From the NCBI GenBank assembly GCA_033558025.1, contig JAUCEF010000014.1:124001-188000 (forward strand): a stretch of DNA of 64,000 bases, read 5' to 3'. Positions within the stretch are counted from its first letter, which is position 1. The number at the start of each line of letters is the position of its first letter. Made by a program: the position numbers and the translations under genes. Below the pieces are notes generated by a model. That model was not told the origin of the DNA. It was given only the letters and a program-made list of their open reading frames with translations, and ran no database searches. This document shows positions 53,240 to 63,860 of this stretch, in pieces. The stretch comes from Phytophthora sp. 'mugwort'. Its lineage: Eukaryota; Oomycota; Peronosporomycetes; Peronosporales; Peronosporaceae.

Positions 53240-55052
53240 TCATGGCCAAGATTCTGCTGGACGAGTGGCGGCCTTCCGGGCCTCGTCCATCATGATGGCC
53301 ACGACGACCTCCTCGCCGAGGTGCATGTTGCGGTGGAACGAGTCGATAACGAAGTCCGTAAGCGCCCCCACCGTTAAGTCCTGGTCTGAGGCGTTGTCGT
53401 CGAAGAACGGCGTAAGCTCCATGGACGACGCGATGGTCGACCATTTGCTTCTGGACGGCCCGTCGACGGCAGACGCTTTCTCGATCACAATCCACCCGTT
53501 CTCGTGGAAGCGGATGCCGTTTACCGGCGCCGCCGAGAATTTGATGGGCTTGGCCAGGCCCCGCGTCACGATTACCACGCGGTCGCCGCGCTTGCGACAC
53601 TCTAGGACGCTCTCACTGCGGTAGTCCAGGCTCCCGTGCTCGCTCTGGATCTTGTGGCCGAAGGTCCTGGCGACGGTGTACTTGGACGAGGTTTCATGCT
53701 GTCAGTGAGACGGGGGGAAGAGTTAGTCGACCAAAATCCATCATCACTCCACGAGTACGTTTGCTTACCTCCTCGTAGAAATAGGCTTGGCGCTTGGTCG
53801 CCTCGCAGGACGAGAAACGCCACATGCCTCTCCCCGCCACCTCTTGCGGGAAGGGCACACGCTTGAAACCCATGAAATGTAGTGCGATACCATTGTCTAA
53901 GCTCGAGACGACCCTCACATCGAGCTTCTCCTTTTCAATATCTGCATACTTTTTCATGTCGTACTTTGCGTCAACTTCATCAAAAGCAGCATTTAGTTCT
54001 AAAAGGAGCTGCGCGTGGACAGCTCTCTGGTCGCTAATGACACCAAACGCAACCAACTTGGATTCCTCAGGGCGAGATAGCCCATGTGCCACCTAAAAGA
54101 GATAAAAGTTTTAGCAACCTGCACAACAGAAACAAATCAACCACAATACAGTACGTACATCGTCCTCGGGCTGATCTTCCAGGATCTTTTCGAGGCACTT
54201 AGCCAGCTTGATCTGTCCTTCCAGTGTCGACTTAAGCTTGCGATTCTCCTGCTCGGCGCGTTCTCTGTCCTTGTATTGTCGATTGGCGAGACTCTCCCAG
54301 ACCGTTGCCAGCAAAGACGAACCCTCCGAGTTGGGCTTCCCATTAACTGCCAACTGCATCGAGATGCCGTTCGACGACCTGATGCGCGTCTCCTTGCTCT
54401 TAAGTTCCGCCAGGTTGCTCTCCATTTCTTTCACCTTCACGCGGAGATATAACAGCTCCTCCCTCTGTCTGCGGATGCGTTTCTTGCTGGGCTTCTTTAC
54501 CTCTACGGACAGGCCATTGGTTCCATTGGCCGCCGCCGCTATCGCAGCGTTGGCGGCTGCGAAGTCTTTGGCTGTTCTCGTGGGGGACGGCGCGCGCGCG
54601 CGCTTCATCTTCTTGGCTGAGATCTTGTGTCCGGAAGAAGGTGTCGCCTTGAAGCCGCTCTGAGCCGCCGCGTCGTCGCTACTGCTGCCATCGCTCGTGG
54701 ACGCATCACAGTGAGTCGTGAGCACGGCCAGCGCACTCTCCAGCGAAGTGTCGCACTCAGTGGCGGAGGCATCGGTACCCATCATGAGCCCTGTGAACTC
54801 ACCCAGGGGCTGAGGCGGCGCCTGCAGCGGCTTGAGCGCCTCGGGCATCTGCATCATGAGCCCAAGAGACGGGTCTGGTGCGAACAAGTCACCGGTTTGT
54901 ACATCTTCCAGTAGCGCGTCCAGCTCCTGGTCGCCCGCTACCGTCATATCGTCGTCGCTGCCCACATCGCACGCGTCCGCAAAGGCAAGCGCCTGCTCCA
55001 GCGCCAGGGAGGATGCCGAGTCGTCGAGCATCTGGACGCTGCTGTTCATCAT
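53240..55052 (-). CDS. bZIP-like/START-like family member G
   Basis: Exons 55052-54159, 54092-53769 and 53698-53240 give 558 residues, the longest member. Introns of 66 and 70 bases are GT-AG. Residues 1-130 are acidic, then a Ser- and Ala-rich linker. The basic/coil segment KKRIRRQREELLYLRVKVKE is at 190-209. The helix VWESLANRQYKDRERAEQEN (251-270) runs to EKIL (288-291). The START-like half includes KRVPFPQEVAGRGMWRFSS, a CRKRGDRVVIVTRGLA strand, GWIVIEKASA and a C-terminal helix LTDFVIDSFHRNMHL. All landmarks are intact, so probably functional. The start has two adjacent ATGs. The length beyond other members lies in the N-terminal linker. Confidence 0.88.
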
Positions 55053-55810
55053 GGCGAAATTTATCGGGAAATGCTGAATATCAACGGAGACCTAAATGCT
55101 GATTGTGCTCATGCAGCTGAGACAAGTTTGCTCACTTAGTCTGAGTATATGATATAGGTGGTACGTGATTACGCATATTGCTAAGGATAGGGTTCAGAGC
55201 AGATGTTTACTCTACCGCGGGTTAATTCAGACCTTCAATTCGGACTGCAGGTTTGTGGGGAAAAAGCCGAACTAACATGGTACAGTCGAAGACTAAATAA
55301 ATGGGGAACACGCAAATCCGGGACTTGCTGACAACAAAAGAAGTTACACACCGAAGTGCGTCCTGCAACGTTAATTCCAGGAGGGGGTGAAATAATGTGT
55401 GGGGACCTAGCCGACACGGTTTAAGATCCGTGTGCGGAGCAGGCGGTCTTAAACCCAGTACCAAGCATGGTATCATATCGCTTAGCCCTATAGGGTTAAG
55501 CCCGACAGGGAAGGGTTTTGGGGCCTAGCTGGATGATAATTTTCATGTCGACACCTCCAGCTCAAGCGATTTGTAGGCCATGACACCCGTCCTCTCTATT
55601 CTGGTATATATCATAACAACCCATTTAAGTACGGATTTTGAATTAGCGTTGCTGGTAGGTGGATAGCGTTGCGTTAAGAGCCAGTTTCTCCGGGGAGTTT
55701 ATGTTGCAGGAACGCCATCCGTTACACGCTACCACTCCATTCCAAAAAAGAGGTCTCTTGTACTGTTCTACTGTTGCTGAATAAGAGTTGTTTGTTTAAA
55801 CTTAATCTAA
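55053..55810. other. Unassigned sequence upstream of member G
   Basis: No gene recognised. The stretch 55390-55550 has paired motifs (GGTTTAAGATCC / GGTCTTAAACC, and GCTTAGCCCTATAGGGTTAAGC, given here in two parts: GCTTAGCCC and GGGTTAAGC) that can fold locally. It may be an eroded LTR or other repeat. Confidence 0.3.
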
Positions 55811-57453
55811 CTATAGAAAGGTGTGCTGGACGGCAGCGATGATTGCGGCTGTTGTCGGCAAGCACGAAACATGAACGGGGAGTCTTCCCTCCCGTTCAAA
55901 TCGCTGCCTGGCCATGTGAGGTGGCTTAAAGTCGTTGTTGCCGTCATCTTGCACACACAAATTCATGCCGCTCTGCAAGCTGAGAAGAAATACAGCTTCA
56001 AAACGCTAGGGGGAAGCTCCCAATATACCTCTTTTGTTGCTACAATCAGCTCGTCGATGTTGTAAGCTTGTTTTCTCTGGCGAGCCTGAATAGCTGCGAA
56101 AACTCCCAGCTGGCAACAGTTCAGGTCGGGATTGTTGGGAGGTCGGCACTGTTGCTCCATCTGCATGCCACAACGCTCCACATCAGCGGCAAAGTCTCGA
56201 TCAGACGGAGGGATAGGGGCTGGAGCGTTGTCTTGCTGAATCACGACTCGGTCCCGGCTTGCTTATCTAGCAAAAATAGAAGGCAGCGCCTTGAAATCAG
56301 CTTCTCTCTATAGGTGGACATCGTACGGACACCTCCGTTGTCTCGAGAGTGCCAGCCGGCCTGCGGGCACTAGAGCGTACGGCTTCAGCTTGCTCTGGGA
56401 AGGCTCATATCCAAGTTTACCGTCAAACAGCTCGCCATCGGAATCATTGCGCGACCTGCCGATTGCAGCCAGCATCATTACGCGCGCGTTGAAGCATCTG
56501 ATTCGGACTCTCCTTATGGGTGCTGGCTCATTAGGCAGCAATAGGAAGCGGCGACGTGGCTGCATAATATCAAAAATATTTTCATCTACGTGAATGGTGC
56601 TGAGCATGGCCGAGAACGCCATGGTGTCGCGCTCGACGTGGGCCTTGTAAAACGCAAGTCTTGCGCGCTTGTTCTCCTCGGTCAGCAATGGACGAAGGAC
56701 GCTGTTGTGAGAGCGCAAGTTTCCCCGTTGCAGCTCCCGGAACAGCGTAGTTATAGAAGGCCCGCATGCAGTAGCTGCGGCCCGAAATGTAGAGCGGCGG
56801 TCGACCGGGGTGCTTCGCAGTAGCTCTAGCTGTTGGTTGTGATCCATGTGTCTCCGGCTACTGTGTGCAACCGAGGTGGAGCTCGGTAGACACCAGAGCG
56901 GCGTCATTCTTGCTCAGCACGGTTCCATACCCGTCGGCCCGTGTTGGGGTGGAGCTGAAAAGCGTGGCAATTTCAGCCTTCGCGCCATTGCGTGGGGCTT
57001 TTCTTTCAATCGTGTAAGCAAAGCTTGCACTACTTGTTCGCGCTCGCGCGCAGTTAAGTTTCTTGTAAGCCTGCGCGACGAAGGATCTGCTTGGTTGACG
57101 TGCGTTGCCACCAGCGTCGACATCACTGCCGGAATGGGCATGCCCGACGGCACCACCGGTAACAGCGTCATGGACGGTATGGTGGCGGGCGTCGTGAATG
57201 GCCTGGTGGAAGGCGTCATGGGCGGCATATCGACGGGCGTCGTGAGTGGCCTGGTGGCAGGCGTCATGAGAGGCATAGTGACGGGCGTCGTAGCATCAAG
57301 TGGGTGGAGGGGCGCTTGGCAGAGGAGAGGCGAAATGCTTTTTGAATTGCCCTTCAGACAGCGATAGGCGACCAAGACTGAGAAGTTTGTCCAGCTTGGC
57401 GCCAAAACATGGCACCAAGACGATCCGAGCCACCAAACGAATGGCGGCGACAC
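55811..57453 (-). pseudogene. Mariner-like transposase relic with repeat-rich N-terminus
   Basis: The minus strand starts with a Thr/Pro-rich N-terminal part and an HTH-like end (RNLTAREREQVVQALLTRL). After a shift come RSTFRAAATACGPSITTLFR and STIHVDENIFDIMQPRRRF (first Asp). Then, after another shift, MIQQDNAPAPIPPSDRDF (second Asp) and NNPDLNCCQLGVFAAIQ (third Asp) follow. After a last shift a C-terminus reads SLQSGMNLCVQDDGNNDF, ending at a stop at 55811. The catalytic triad blocks match mariner-type enzymes, but the family differs from the copies at 26 and 48 kb. At least three frameshifts; inactive. Confidence 0.75.
57160..57300 (-). repeat. Coding tandem repeat in mariner relic
   Basis: Three imperfect units of about 45-48 bases, each containing GACGGGCGTCGTGA and GGCCTGGTGG on the plus strand. 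They encode a TTPxxMPxMTPxTRPx-type Thr/Pro/Met repeat in the transposase N-terminus. The length is probably variable between copies. Confidence 0.7.
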
Positions 57454-57689
57454 GATGAATGTTTTGGTACTTGTCTCACCTACAAATGGTATAAACTAAG
57501 CTTAGTATCGCACCCTGTTTTGACAGAGACCTCTTGTTCTGAAATGGAGTGGTACATGTATTATAATCCACTCGGTAGGAACAGCATAGCAATTTTTATG
57601 TTCTTAACAAACAAAATATCCCAAATAGTGACGAACCAGAATGTATTGATCCCAACTTGAAGTGCAAATGCTGATGTGACCATGGAGGA

Positions 57690-58670
57690 AGTGGCAACGC
57701 GGCAGCTTGCGCACGTCAATACGGTGTAACACTGTCGCTATGATACTACGAGCTCGGTTACAGTAAGAAACACCTCGCGAATATCTTCTGCAAGTCGGAG
57801 CGCACGTTCAGCAACTGGATTAAGACTTACGAGGAAACCCGTGGGTTCCAGCGTGCCAAGTCCTCCTCCCAAAGGACGTTTTTCGCTGCTCAGCGCGCAT
57901 GCCTATTTCGCTACTACGAGCAGAACTCGTTAGCATAGCTAGACGAAGCACCATAAGCTTTCACTTGCGTGCATCGGCTCGCGATTCTAACCTCAGTCTG
58001 GCGCAAAATTCACGATATCGGGCTGACGTGGGAGCTGTTAGAGCGTCGTGCCATGCACATCAAGGAGAAGGACATATTTCGCTTCGCAGGAAAGTGGACT
58101 GAAGCCATCAGAACTTGGTATCCCTCGACGAGGTTTCACTTGACAACAGCGCGACGATCCGCAAGCGTGGATATGCTCTCAAAGCAAAACCGTTGGCGTC
58201 TTCCATCTCAAACCACAGGTTTTGGTGTTGGCTTTCATTGGGGTCAATGGAGTCATCGGCGACTTGAGCACTGAAGGGACATTTGGTCGTGTAGAGTATA
58301 CGAAGTACTTCCAGCCGTTTGTCCATCCTACTTAAGGACATGTTCGGCAGTATACGGACAGCAATTCGGTCTATATTTTCGACGGAGCTGCCATCCCGAG
58401 ACCGTCCACTACTTTCGAAGTGTTGGCGTTGTTGTGATTTGCGTCCCTACTTACTACCCATTCTTCAACCCCATAGAGTTCATCTTTGGCTATGCGAAGC
58501 GCTCGTTCAAACGTCACTACGTCGAGTCAAATCAGCAGAACTTGTTGCCTTTCGTCGTCCAGACATTTCGCCGATTCGGGACTTTCAACATGGGGAGAGT
58601 GTTTGAGCATTGCGGCTGGCGAATCCAATGCTTTTTCGATCCGGTTGGACATCTATCCAGCGAAAAATAA
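57690..58670 (+). pseudogene. Tc1/IS630-type (DDE_3) transposase relic
   Basis: Plus-strand pieces: GYSKKHLANIFCKSERTFSNW (quoted in part, HTH), a helical segment (LLERRAMHIKEKDIFRF), a frame-shifted first Asp strand (DEVSLDNSATIRKRGYALK), and SVYIFDGAAIPR in the second Asp region. The third block is the diagnostic TYYPFFNPIEFIFGYAKRSF, followed by GRVFEHCGW. This order matches DDE_3 transposases. Several stops are present, so it is inactive. Confidence 0.65.
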
Positions 58671-58740
58671 GCAGTACCAGACCTCAACATTGATGAAAGC
58701 AGCCAGGTATAACTTAGATTTTCTGGCGATTACTGCATAA

Positions 58741-60049
58741 GCGTAGACTTAAACTCAAACATGCGCAACGAGTTCAATTTCATTCTGTCAACGATGGCGA
58801 ACGTGTTCACTTACCTTTGACGAATTACATGGATCCGGAAGACAGGAACTTCATATCAGTCCTCCCATTTTAGTCGGCATGGTCGCTGTCGCCAACATTA
58901 TCAAGCGCAATCAACGGATCGAACACTGTGCTTGGCGACGCCTTAGCCATGTCCCGAATGAAGCCTTCGATGAATCGCCTGCGCGTCTCCAAGTTTCGTT
59001 CGTGTTCATTCAGTCGTCTTCCAAACGCCTCTCAGTCACAGTGGAGTTGATGGTAGTCATCCAGGGACCCGTGAACGCAGTCTAAGACCGCATTTGCCGG
59101 CCGCGCCAAGTTGGTCAATTTGCTGCTCCAATGGCGAGTCCGAAGACCGAGTAGATTGGCCACGTGCTCCGGTGGGAGTTGCTCAACCGCTCTTCTTCCC
59201 AAGTGGATCTGTTGAGGTTATGGGTGATATGGTTGACCCGCATCTACCATATAACAGCTTCTGTCTGGAACGCCGCCCCCCACTCTTGAAGAGTTAGAAC
59301 AATCTCCTTTAAAAACACCTCATCTGTCGCGCCATCACGGTCAACCCGAATGCAAGTCGGATTGAAAATCTCCAAATCATGGGCCCGTGTGATGGCTACA
59401 CGATAGTCATAGATCACGAGTGTCACCGTTTCTCGCACGTATTTACCAGCCAACGGTCCCACGCTGCTCAGACTTTGAGGTGCCCACGGCTTGCCTCTTA
59501 ACTTTGAACTGCATTACTTTCGCCCACTCGACAACAGCGGGTTTCTCTTTAGACCAAGCGACGTCAATCATCACGGCTCTGAATTTAACACGCGGAAGAA
59601 ATTGGTCCAAGACCTGCTGTAAAGTTCACTAAATGGCCCGCCATTCACGATGATGGCGTCCAGAGTGTTGCCTGACGTATCCCGCTATCCGAAGGTTGTC
59701 TTCACAATTGACCGCAGTACCTCTGATAAAGTTGCTCCTGTGCCGAGATTGGAAGTTGGTCTTGTGTAGGTGCCTGCGTCGGCCAATGCAGCGTTTCGTC
59801 CAGCGTATTTGTGACATACACTACTTGATTATCTTGACTTAGCGGACAGCCATCACGTTGATCGGGCAGCCGAGCTGTATTGACAAGTACGCGTCCATCA
59901 TCATGCAGGTACCGTTGTAACGTCGTATGATCTCCTCATAGCACGATCTCTTGGTGCAAATCATCTTCTTGAATCAGCGAGGGTCCTAAGTACCCTTCAG
60001 GCACATCGATTGCGCGGCTAAGTGGGTGGTCTTGCCGCAGCGGGGTTCC
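58741..60049. other. Unassigned, possibly a decayed minus-strand gene
   Basis: The minus strand between about 59820 and 58850 contains protein-like pieces: VTNTLDETLHWPTQAPTQDQ, MIDVAWSKEKPAVVEWAKVM, SLDDYHQLHCDTEAFGRR and NEHERNLETRRRFIEGFIRD. Stops and shifts separate them and I know no family. Probably an eroded repeat-borne gene. Confidence 0.3.
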
Positions 60050-60099
60050 TTACGCAGTCAACTCTTGTCGCGCAGATGAGTTTCTTCTTGTGGTGCTTT

Positions 60100-60360
60100 C
60101 TTTTCGCGCAGCCCGCTCTCTTGACCCAGCGGGCTCTCTTCCGTGCAAAAATGTCTTAGTGCCGCAGGCTCTCCTCCTGCAGCAAGGTGTCCTGGTGCAA
60201 CGGGATCTCCTCCTGTAGCAATATGTCTTGAATTCTCTTGATGGAGGGGGATATCTTGTTGAAGTGAAGCATCTTGATGTAGCGGGGTCCCTTGGAGCAG
60301 TGTGCTCTCTCAATGCAGTTCCATATCTTGCAGCTGCGGGATCTCTCGGGGTGGGTGTGG
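60100..60360 (+). repeat. Degenerate minisatellite of CAGCGGGATCTCTTG type
   Basis: Roughly 24-30-base units recur with a GCAGCGGGATCTCCTCCTG-like core (for example near 60163, 60190 and 60335). The array ends about 350 bases before member H, which lacks the usual acidic N-terminus. Confidence 0.55.
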
Positions 60361-60711
60361 ACAGGCACAGGATACGGTGCTGCACGCCGGAGACAACGTT
60401 GTCGACCCGTTCGACGAGCTTTAGCCGGCAACGCGAAAGGACCTTGAGCACTCCCGTTGGACGCCATCGTAAAGGAAACTTGCACAATGCAGGCTGCAAG
60501 GGAAACTCCGGGCCGGCTGGCACCGTCGCAATACATATATTATGTCGTTTAGTAGTTTGTGTCGATTTGCGGGTCGGTCGATGGAACCAATCGACCCGGG
60601 AAAGGCCCGCAATATTTGCAGTAAGTCTTGCAAATAATGTAGCCGGGTTTCTCGAGCTATGGGTGGTCAATAATGACTTTTAAGTCGTAGCTGTTCAGTT
60701 TAGCTCAAAGC

Positions 60712-61998
60712 ATGAAGAGTGTCAGCCAGTTGAAGCGCTCGAGCGCTTGGAAAGCGAGGTCATCTCTCTCCGCCGATTGCAGCACGGCAGACCATCTCTC
60801 GCCCGTGTTTGCGCCTGTCGTGAAGAAGGAGCAGCCTCTTCACACACAGCAGCCTAGCGCGCTGCAGGCCCCAGCCAAACCCAAGAAAAAGCGGATCCGG
60901 CGGCAGAAGTTGGAACTAGAGTACCTGAGGGAGCTAGTGGGGAAGCTGGAGCAACAGAGGATGCAGCTCATGGACAGACAGAGCGAGGAAGGAAGTCAGA
61001 CTGCCCGCATCGAGAACGAACCTAACGCTCCGTCGATCTGGAAGGGCATCGCAGAAAGGCAGCAGAAGGAGCGAACGCGAGCAGAGGAAAAGAACCTGAA
61101 GCTGAGGGTGTCACTGGAGGGCCAGCTTAAGCTCGCGAAGAAGCTAGAACGGCTGCTTCGCAAGCGTATGAAAAGCAGGGAAGTATCCGAGTTGTCGGGT
61201 TACGAGCGATATAAACCGCTGGCCCATACGATAAAAGTGACCCCTACGGATGATGAGATTTTTGCAGATCAGTTAGCACATGTAGAGCACGCGCATCTTG
61301 ACGCGGACGCGTTGTTTGCCGGGCCGGAATTTGCGGATCGGGCCTCGTCGTTCTGCCACTTGCACGTGACGAACGACCCGGGATCGGATACGGGCATTGC
61401 ATTTGTGACAAAGGCGAGCTCGATGCTGCCATTTGATGTACACGTGACGGAAAAGGCTTTCTGGAGAGCGTTCGCGCAGGAAGGACCGAAGAAAACAAGC
61501 TATTTCCACGATGAAAGGCTCTCGACAGAGAACCTGGTGGCTCGCTCATATGCACTTAATTTTGACGTGGGCTCTTTTCAAACGAATGTGCGAGGCAAGC
61601 AGACGTACCGCAAATATATGGGGGATGGTTGCATCATGATCCTGTGGAAGTCACATACCGAACCTGTAGAAATCAATGGCATTAAGCTCAATGGACTGCG
61701 ATGCAATCAGATAGGGTGGATCGTTCTGCGAGGCGTTAATCTTGCCTCGGGGGATTCACAATCTGGCTTCGTCAATACGTCGAAGACTATGATGTCAACG
61801 TTATTGCATTCATACTGTAAGATGACTCTGGAGCTGCAAGATGACATTATCGATCAAGAGCGGCAAGTGGGAGCCATAACAAATTTCGTGGTTAATTCGC
61901 ATGATGCCCTTACCGATGTGTGCAGCAAACTGTTTAACGAAGCGCTTGTAGAGGAGGACTGGAACATCAACGGCTGGCTAGATAACCTTGCACTATAG
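60712..61998 (+). CDS. bZIP-like/START-like family member H (intronless, short N-terminus)
   Basis: A 428-residue uninterrupted frame. KKKRIRRQKLELEYLRELVG (58-77) is the basic/coil segment. SIWKGIAERQ (108-117) begins the second helix, running to ERLLRKR (146-152). The START-like half follows with SSMLPFDVHVTEKAFWRAFA, RKYMGDGCIMILWKSHTEP, NQIGWIVLRGVN and the C-terminal helix VGAITNFVVNSHDALTDV. No intron exists at the two family positions. The acidic N-terminal region of other members is absent, and an in-frame stop lies at 60688, so an upstream exon may be missing or lost. The repeat at 60100-60360 may have replaced it. It faces member I tail to tail, with 191 bases between stops. Confidence 0.8.
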   Translation: MKSVSQLKRSSAWKARSSLSADCSTADHLSPVFAPVVKKEQPLHTQQPSALQAPAKPKKKRIRRQKLELEYLRELVGKLEQQRMQLMDRQSEEGSQTARIENEPNAPSIWKGIAERQQKERTRAEEKNLKLRVSLEGQLKLAKKLERLLRKRMKSREVSELSGYERYKPLAHTIKVTPTDDEIFADQLAHVEHAHLDADALFAGPEFADRASSFCHLHVTNDPGSDTGIAFVTKASSMLPFDVHVTEKAFWRAFAQEGPKKTSYFHDERLSTENLVARSYALNFDVGSFQTNVRGKQTYRKYMGDGCIMILWKSHTEPVEINGIKLNGLRCNQIGWIVLRGVNLASGDSQSGFVNTSKTMMSTLLHSYCKMTLELQDDIIDQERQVGAITNFVVNSHDALTDVCSKLFNEALVEEDWNINGWLDNLAL

Positions 61999-62189
61999 TA
62001 AGTTGCGCAAGATCCCCGCTTAAGACTAAATGAAGCTGCATCATTCAAGTTGCTGATATCAGAATCGAAACTCTACATGTGAAATCGTATTGGGGCTGAT
62101 GCTTTTTGTTTTTCTTTCAAGATGACCGTAATTTCTTCGGACTGTAGTATCAAAATATCGTCGGTTGGGTTGCATCAAGATCCTAGTTT

Positions 62190-63570
62190 TTAACACGATT
62201 GCTGTCCTTTATCTGGAGCCCGCGCTTGTTTTAAATGCCGTCTATGAGTAACGCTGCCGACGAGCGCGTCTTCAACTGAGTGATTGAACCGCATCAATGA
62301 GTCATGAAAACCTTTCAGACCTTCTGGGGGAAGACAATTCAGCGTCTTATAAGAGGGAAACGTTGCCAGCACGCGTGTTTCAATGATTGCGGTTGGAGAT
62401 CCTGCTCTGTTTCCCCCATGCTTCACAGTTCGCAATACAACTTTGTCATACGATACGCCTGCGCCGAAGGTAGTACTAACGATAGATGTTTCGTTTACGA
62501 CAAAATACGTCAGATCGCCCTCCACATACTTGCGGCATCCACTACGTATGAGAAAGCACAGCTCGATGACGCCAGTCACAACAATTGTGCGTACACTCTG
62601 CAAGGCTGTGCTACCATCAACTTCAAATAACTACATAATCGATTGTCAGGACGCCATATATCGCAGCATTTACTGTAAAGGAGCGTACCTCGTTATAAAC
62701 CATCCCACTCTTTCTGCCTCTGCCTTCTCTCCCCGTCAGCATATTCCAGATAACCCGTCCCGTAGCCTCCACGCTAAACGGAACAGTGTAGCTGTCCACG
62801 ATGTGCACCTGGAGTCCACGAGCGCGATTGATCGATACCTGACCTTCTTTCTTGAAACAGAACTCTTGGTCACTAGTATCTGTCATGAACATTCTGCTCA
62901 CGTTTCCGCGATGCCTGTCCAATTCAGCAAGCAGTTTCTGGAACACCGCATTATTATCTGTTGGAGGCTGACCCTCTTCCCCACAAAGTGCGGGCCGATA
63001 ACCCAGCGCTTGAGCCATAACGACAGTCGTCATCTGTTGCGTCACCATCCTATGCAGCTTCCGAGCGTGCTTCACCTGCATGCGCAGGACTCGATGCAAT
63101 CTTCCATTCTCGACGTCCGACACTTGACGGGCTAGTGATTCGCGAGACGCTGCATTCTGCCATGACTCACTCAGTAACTTCTTCAATGCTGGCCGCTTGG
63201 AGTGCACACCTTCAATCGTACTGACATTTTCCATTACAGGTAGAGTGGATCGCACTCCAACCGCCAACTTCATCTTCTTGAGCTCCGCATCAAGCTGCTT
63301 CACTTTGTCTTGTAATCGCAGAACTTCCAGCCTTTGCCGCTGTCTCCACGTGTTCGACTTGGCCTTGGGCTTCATTATATTTTCAGCCTCCTTTACCCCC
63401 ACCTGCGGCTCATCGGCGGACAACACATCGGCATCGATGCCCAAAGCTCCGTCGACCTCAAGCGAGTTTAGAAAGTCCAGCAAGGTGGGTGCTGTGTCGT
63501 CTAGAAACTGCTCGAAATTATCCAAGACTAGAGAACCCTCTGCGTTTGGTAGAGAAGGCGGTGGCATCAC
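62190..63570 (-). CDS. bZIP-like/START-like family member I
   Basis: Exons 63570-62689 and 62597-62190 (intron 91 bases, GAG/GTACGC...TTGCAG) give 429 residues. The acidic, hydrophobic N-terminus (LDNFEQFLDDTAPTLLDFLN) is followed by NTWRQRQRLEVLRLQDKVKQ (73-92) and the Trp helix SWQNAASRESLARQVSDVEN (136-155) up to about 175. The START-like half includes TVPFSVEATGRVIWNMLTGR, then in exon 2 a CRKYVEGDLTYFVVNETSIV strand. It keeps only the second of the two family introns. The basic stretch is weaker than in F, G and H. The frame is intact and likely functional. Confidence 0.82.
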
Positions 63571-63860
63571 GACCTGTATGCTCCTTCACTCAAAATGGCG
63601 ACCAGATTGTTTCTTTTTATAATGTTGCAACACTGATGTGTGCAACTTAATTTGCCCTATCACTTTCTACGGTTGGAAATACCGTAAAAACTGATTGCTC
63701 CATCCCTCTAATAATGCCCCATCCCAAAAAATATATTGTGCCTGAGGGGGATGTTTATCACTCGGAAGCCACAACGAAAAGCGAGTTTATCCTCTAAAGA
63801 TGCGTGCTGATTGGTTAGACCATTCGATTTTGCTACAGATCGCCACACTTCGAGGAGTTC

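Noticed and set aside
55390..55550. Foldable tract considered as a tRNA, snRNA or SINE head
   Set aside because: No A/B box pair, no cloverleaf with a CCA-proximal stem and no recognisable snRNA motif.
60050..60670. 206-codon minus-strand Arg/Thr-rich frame
   Set aside because: It runs through the minisatellite, and its apparent repeats come from the DNA array. No initiator or domain.
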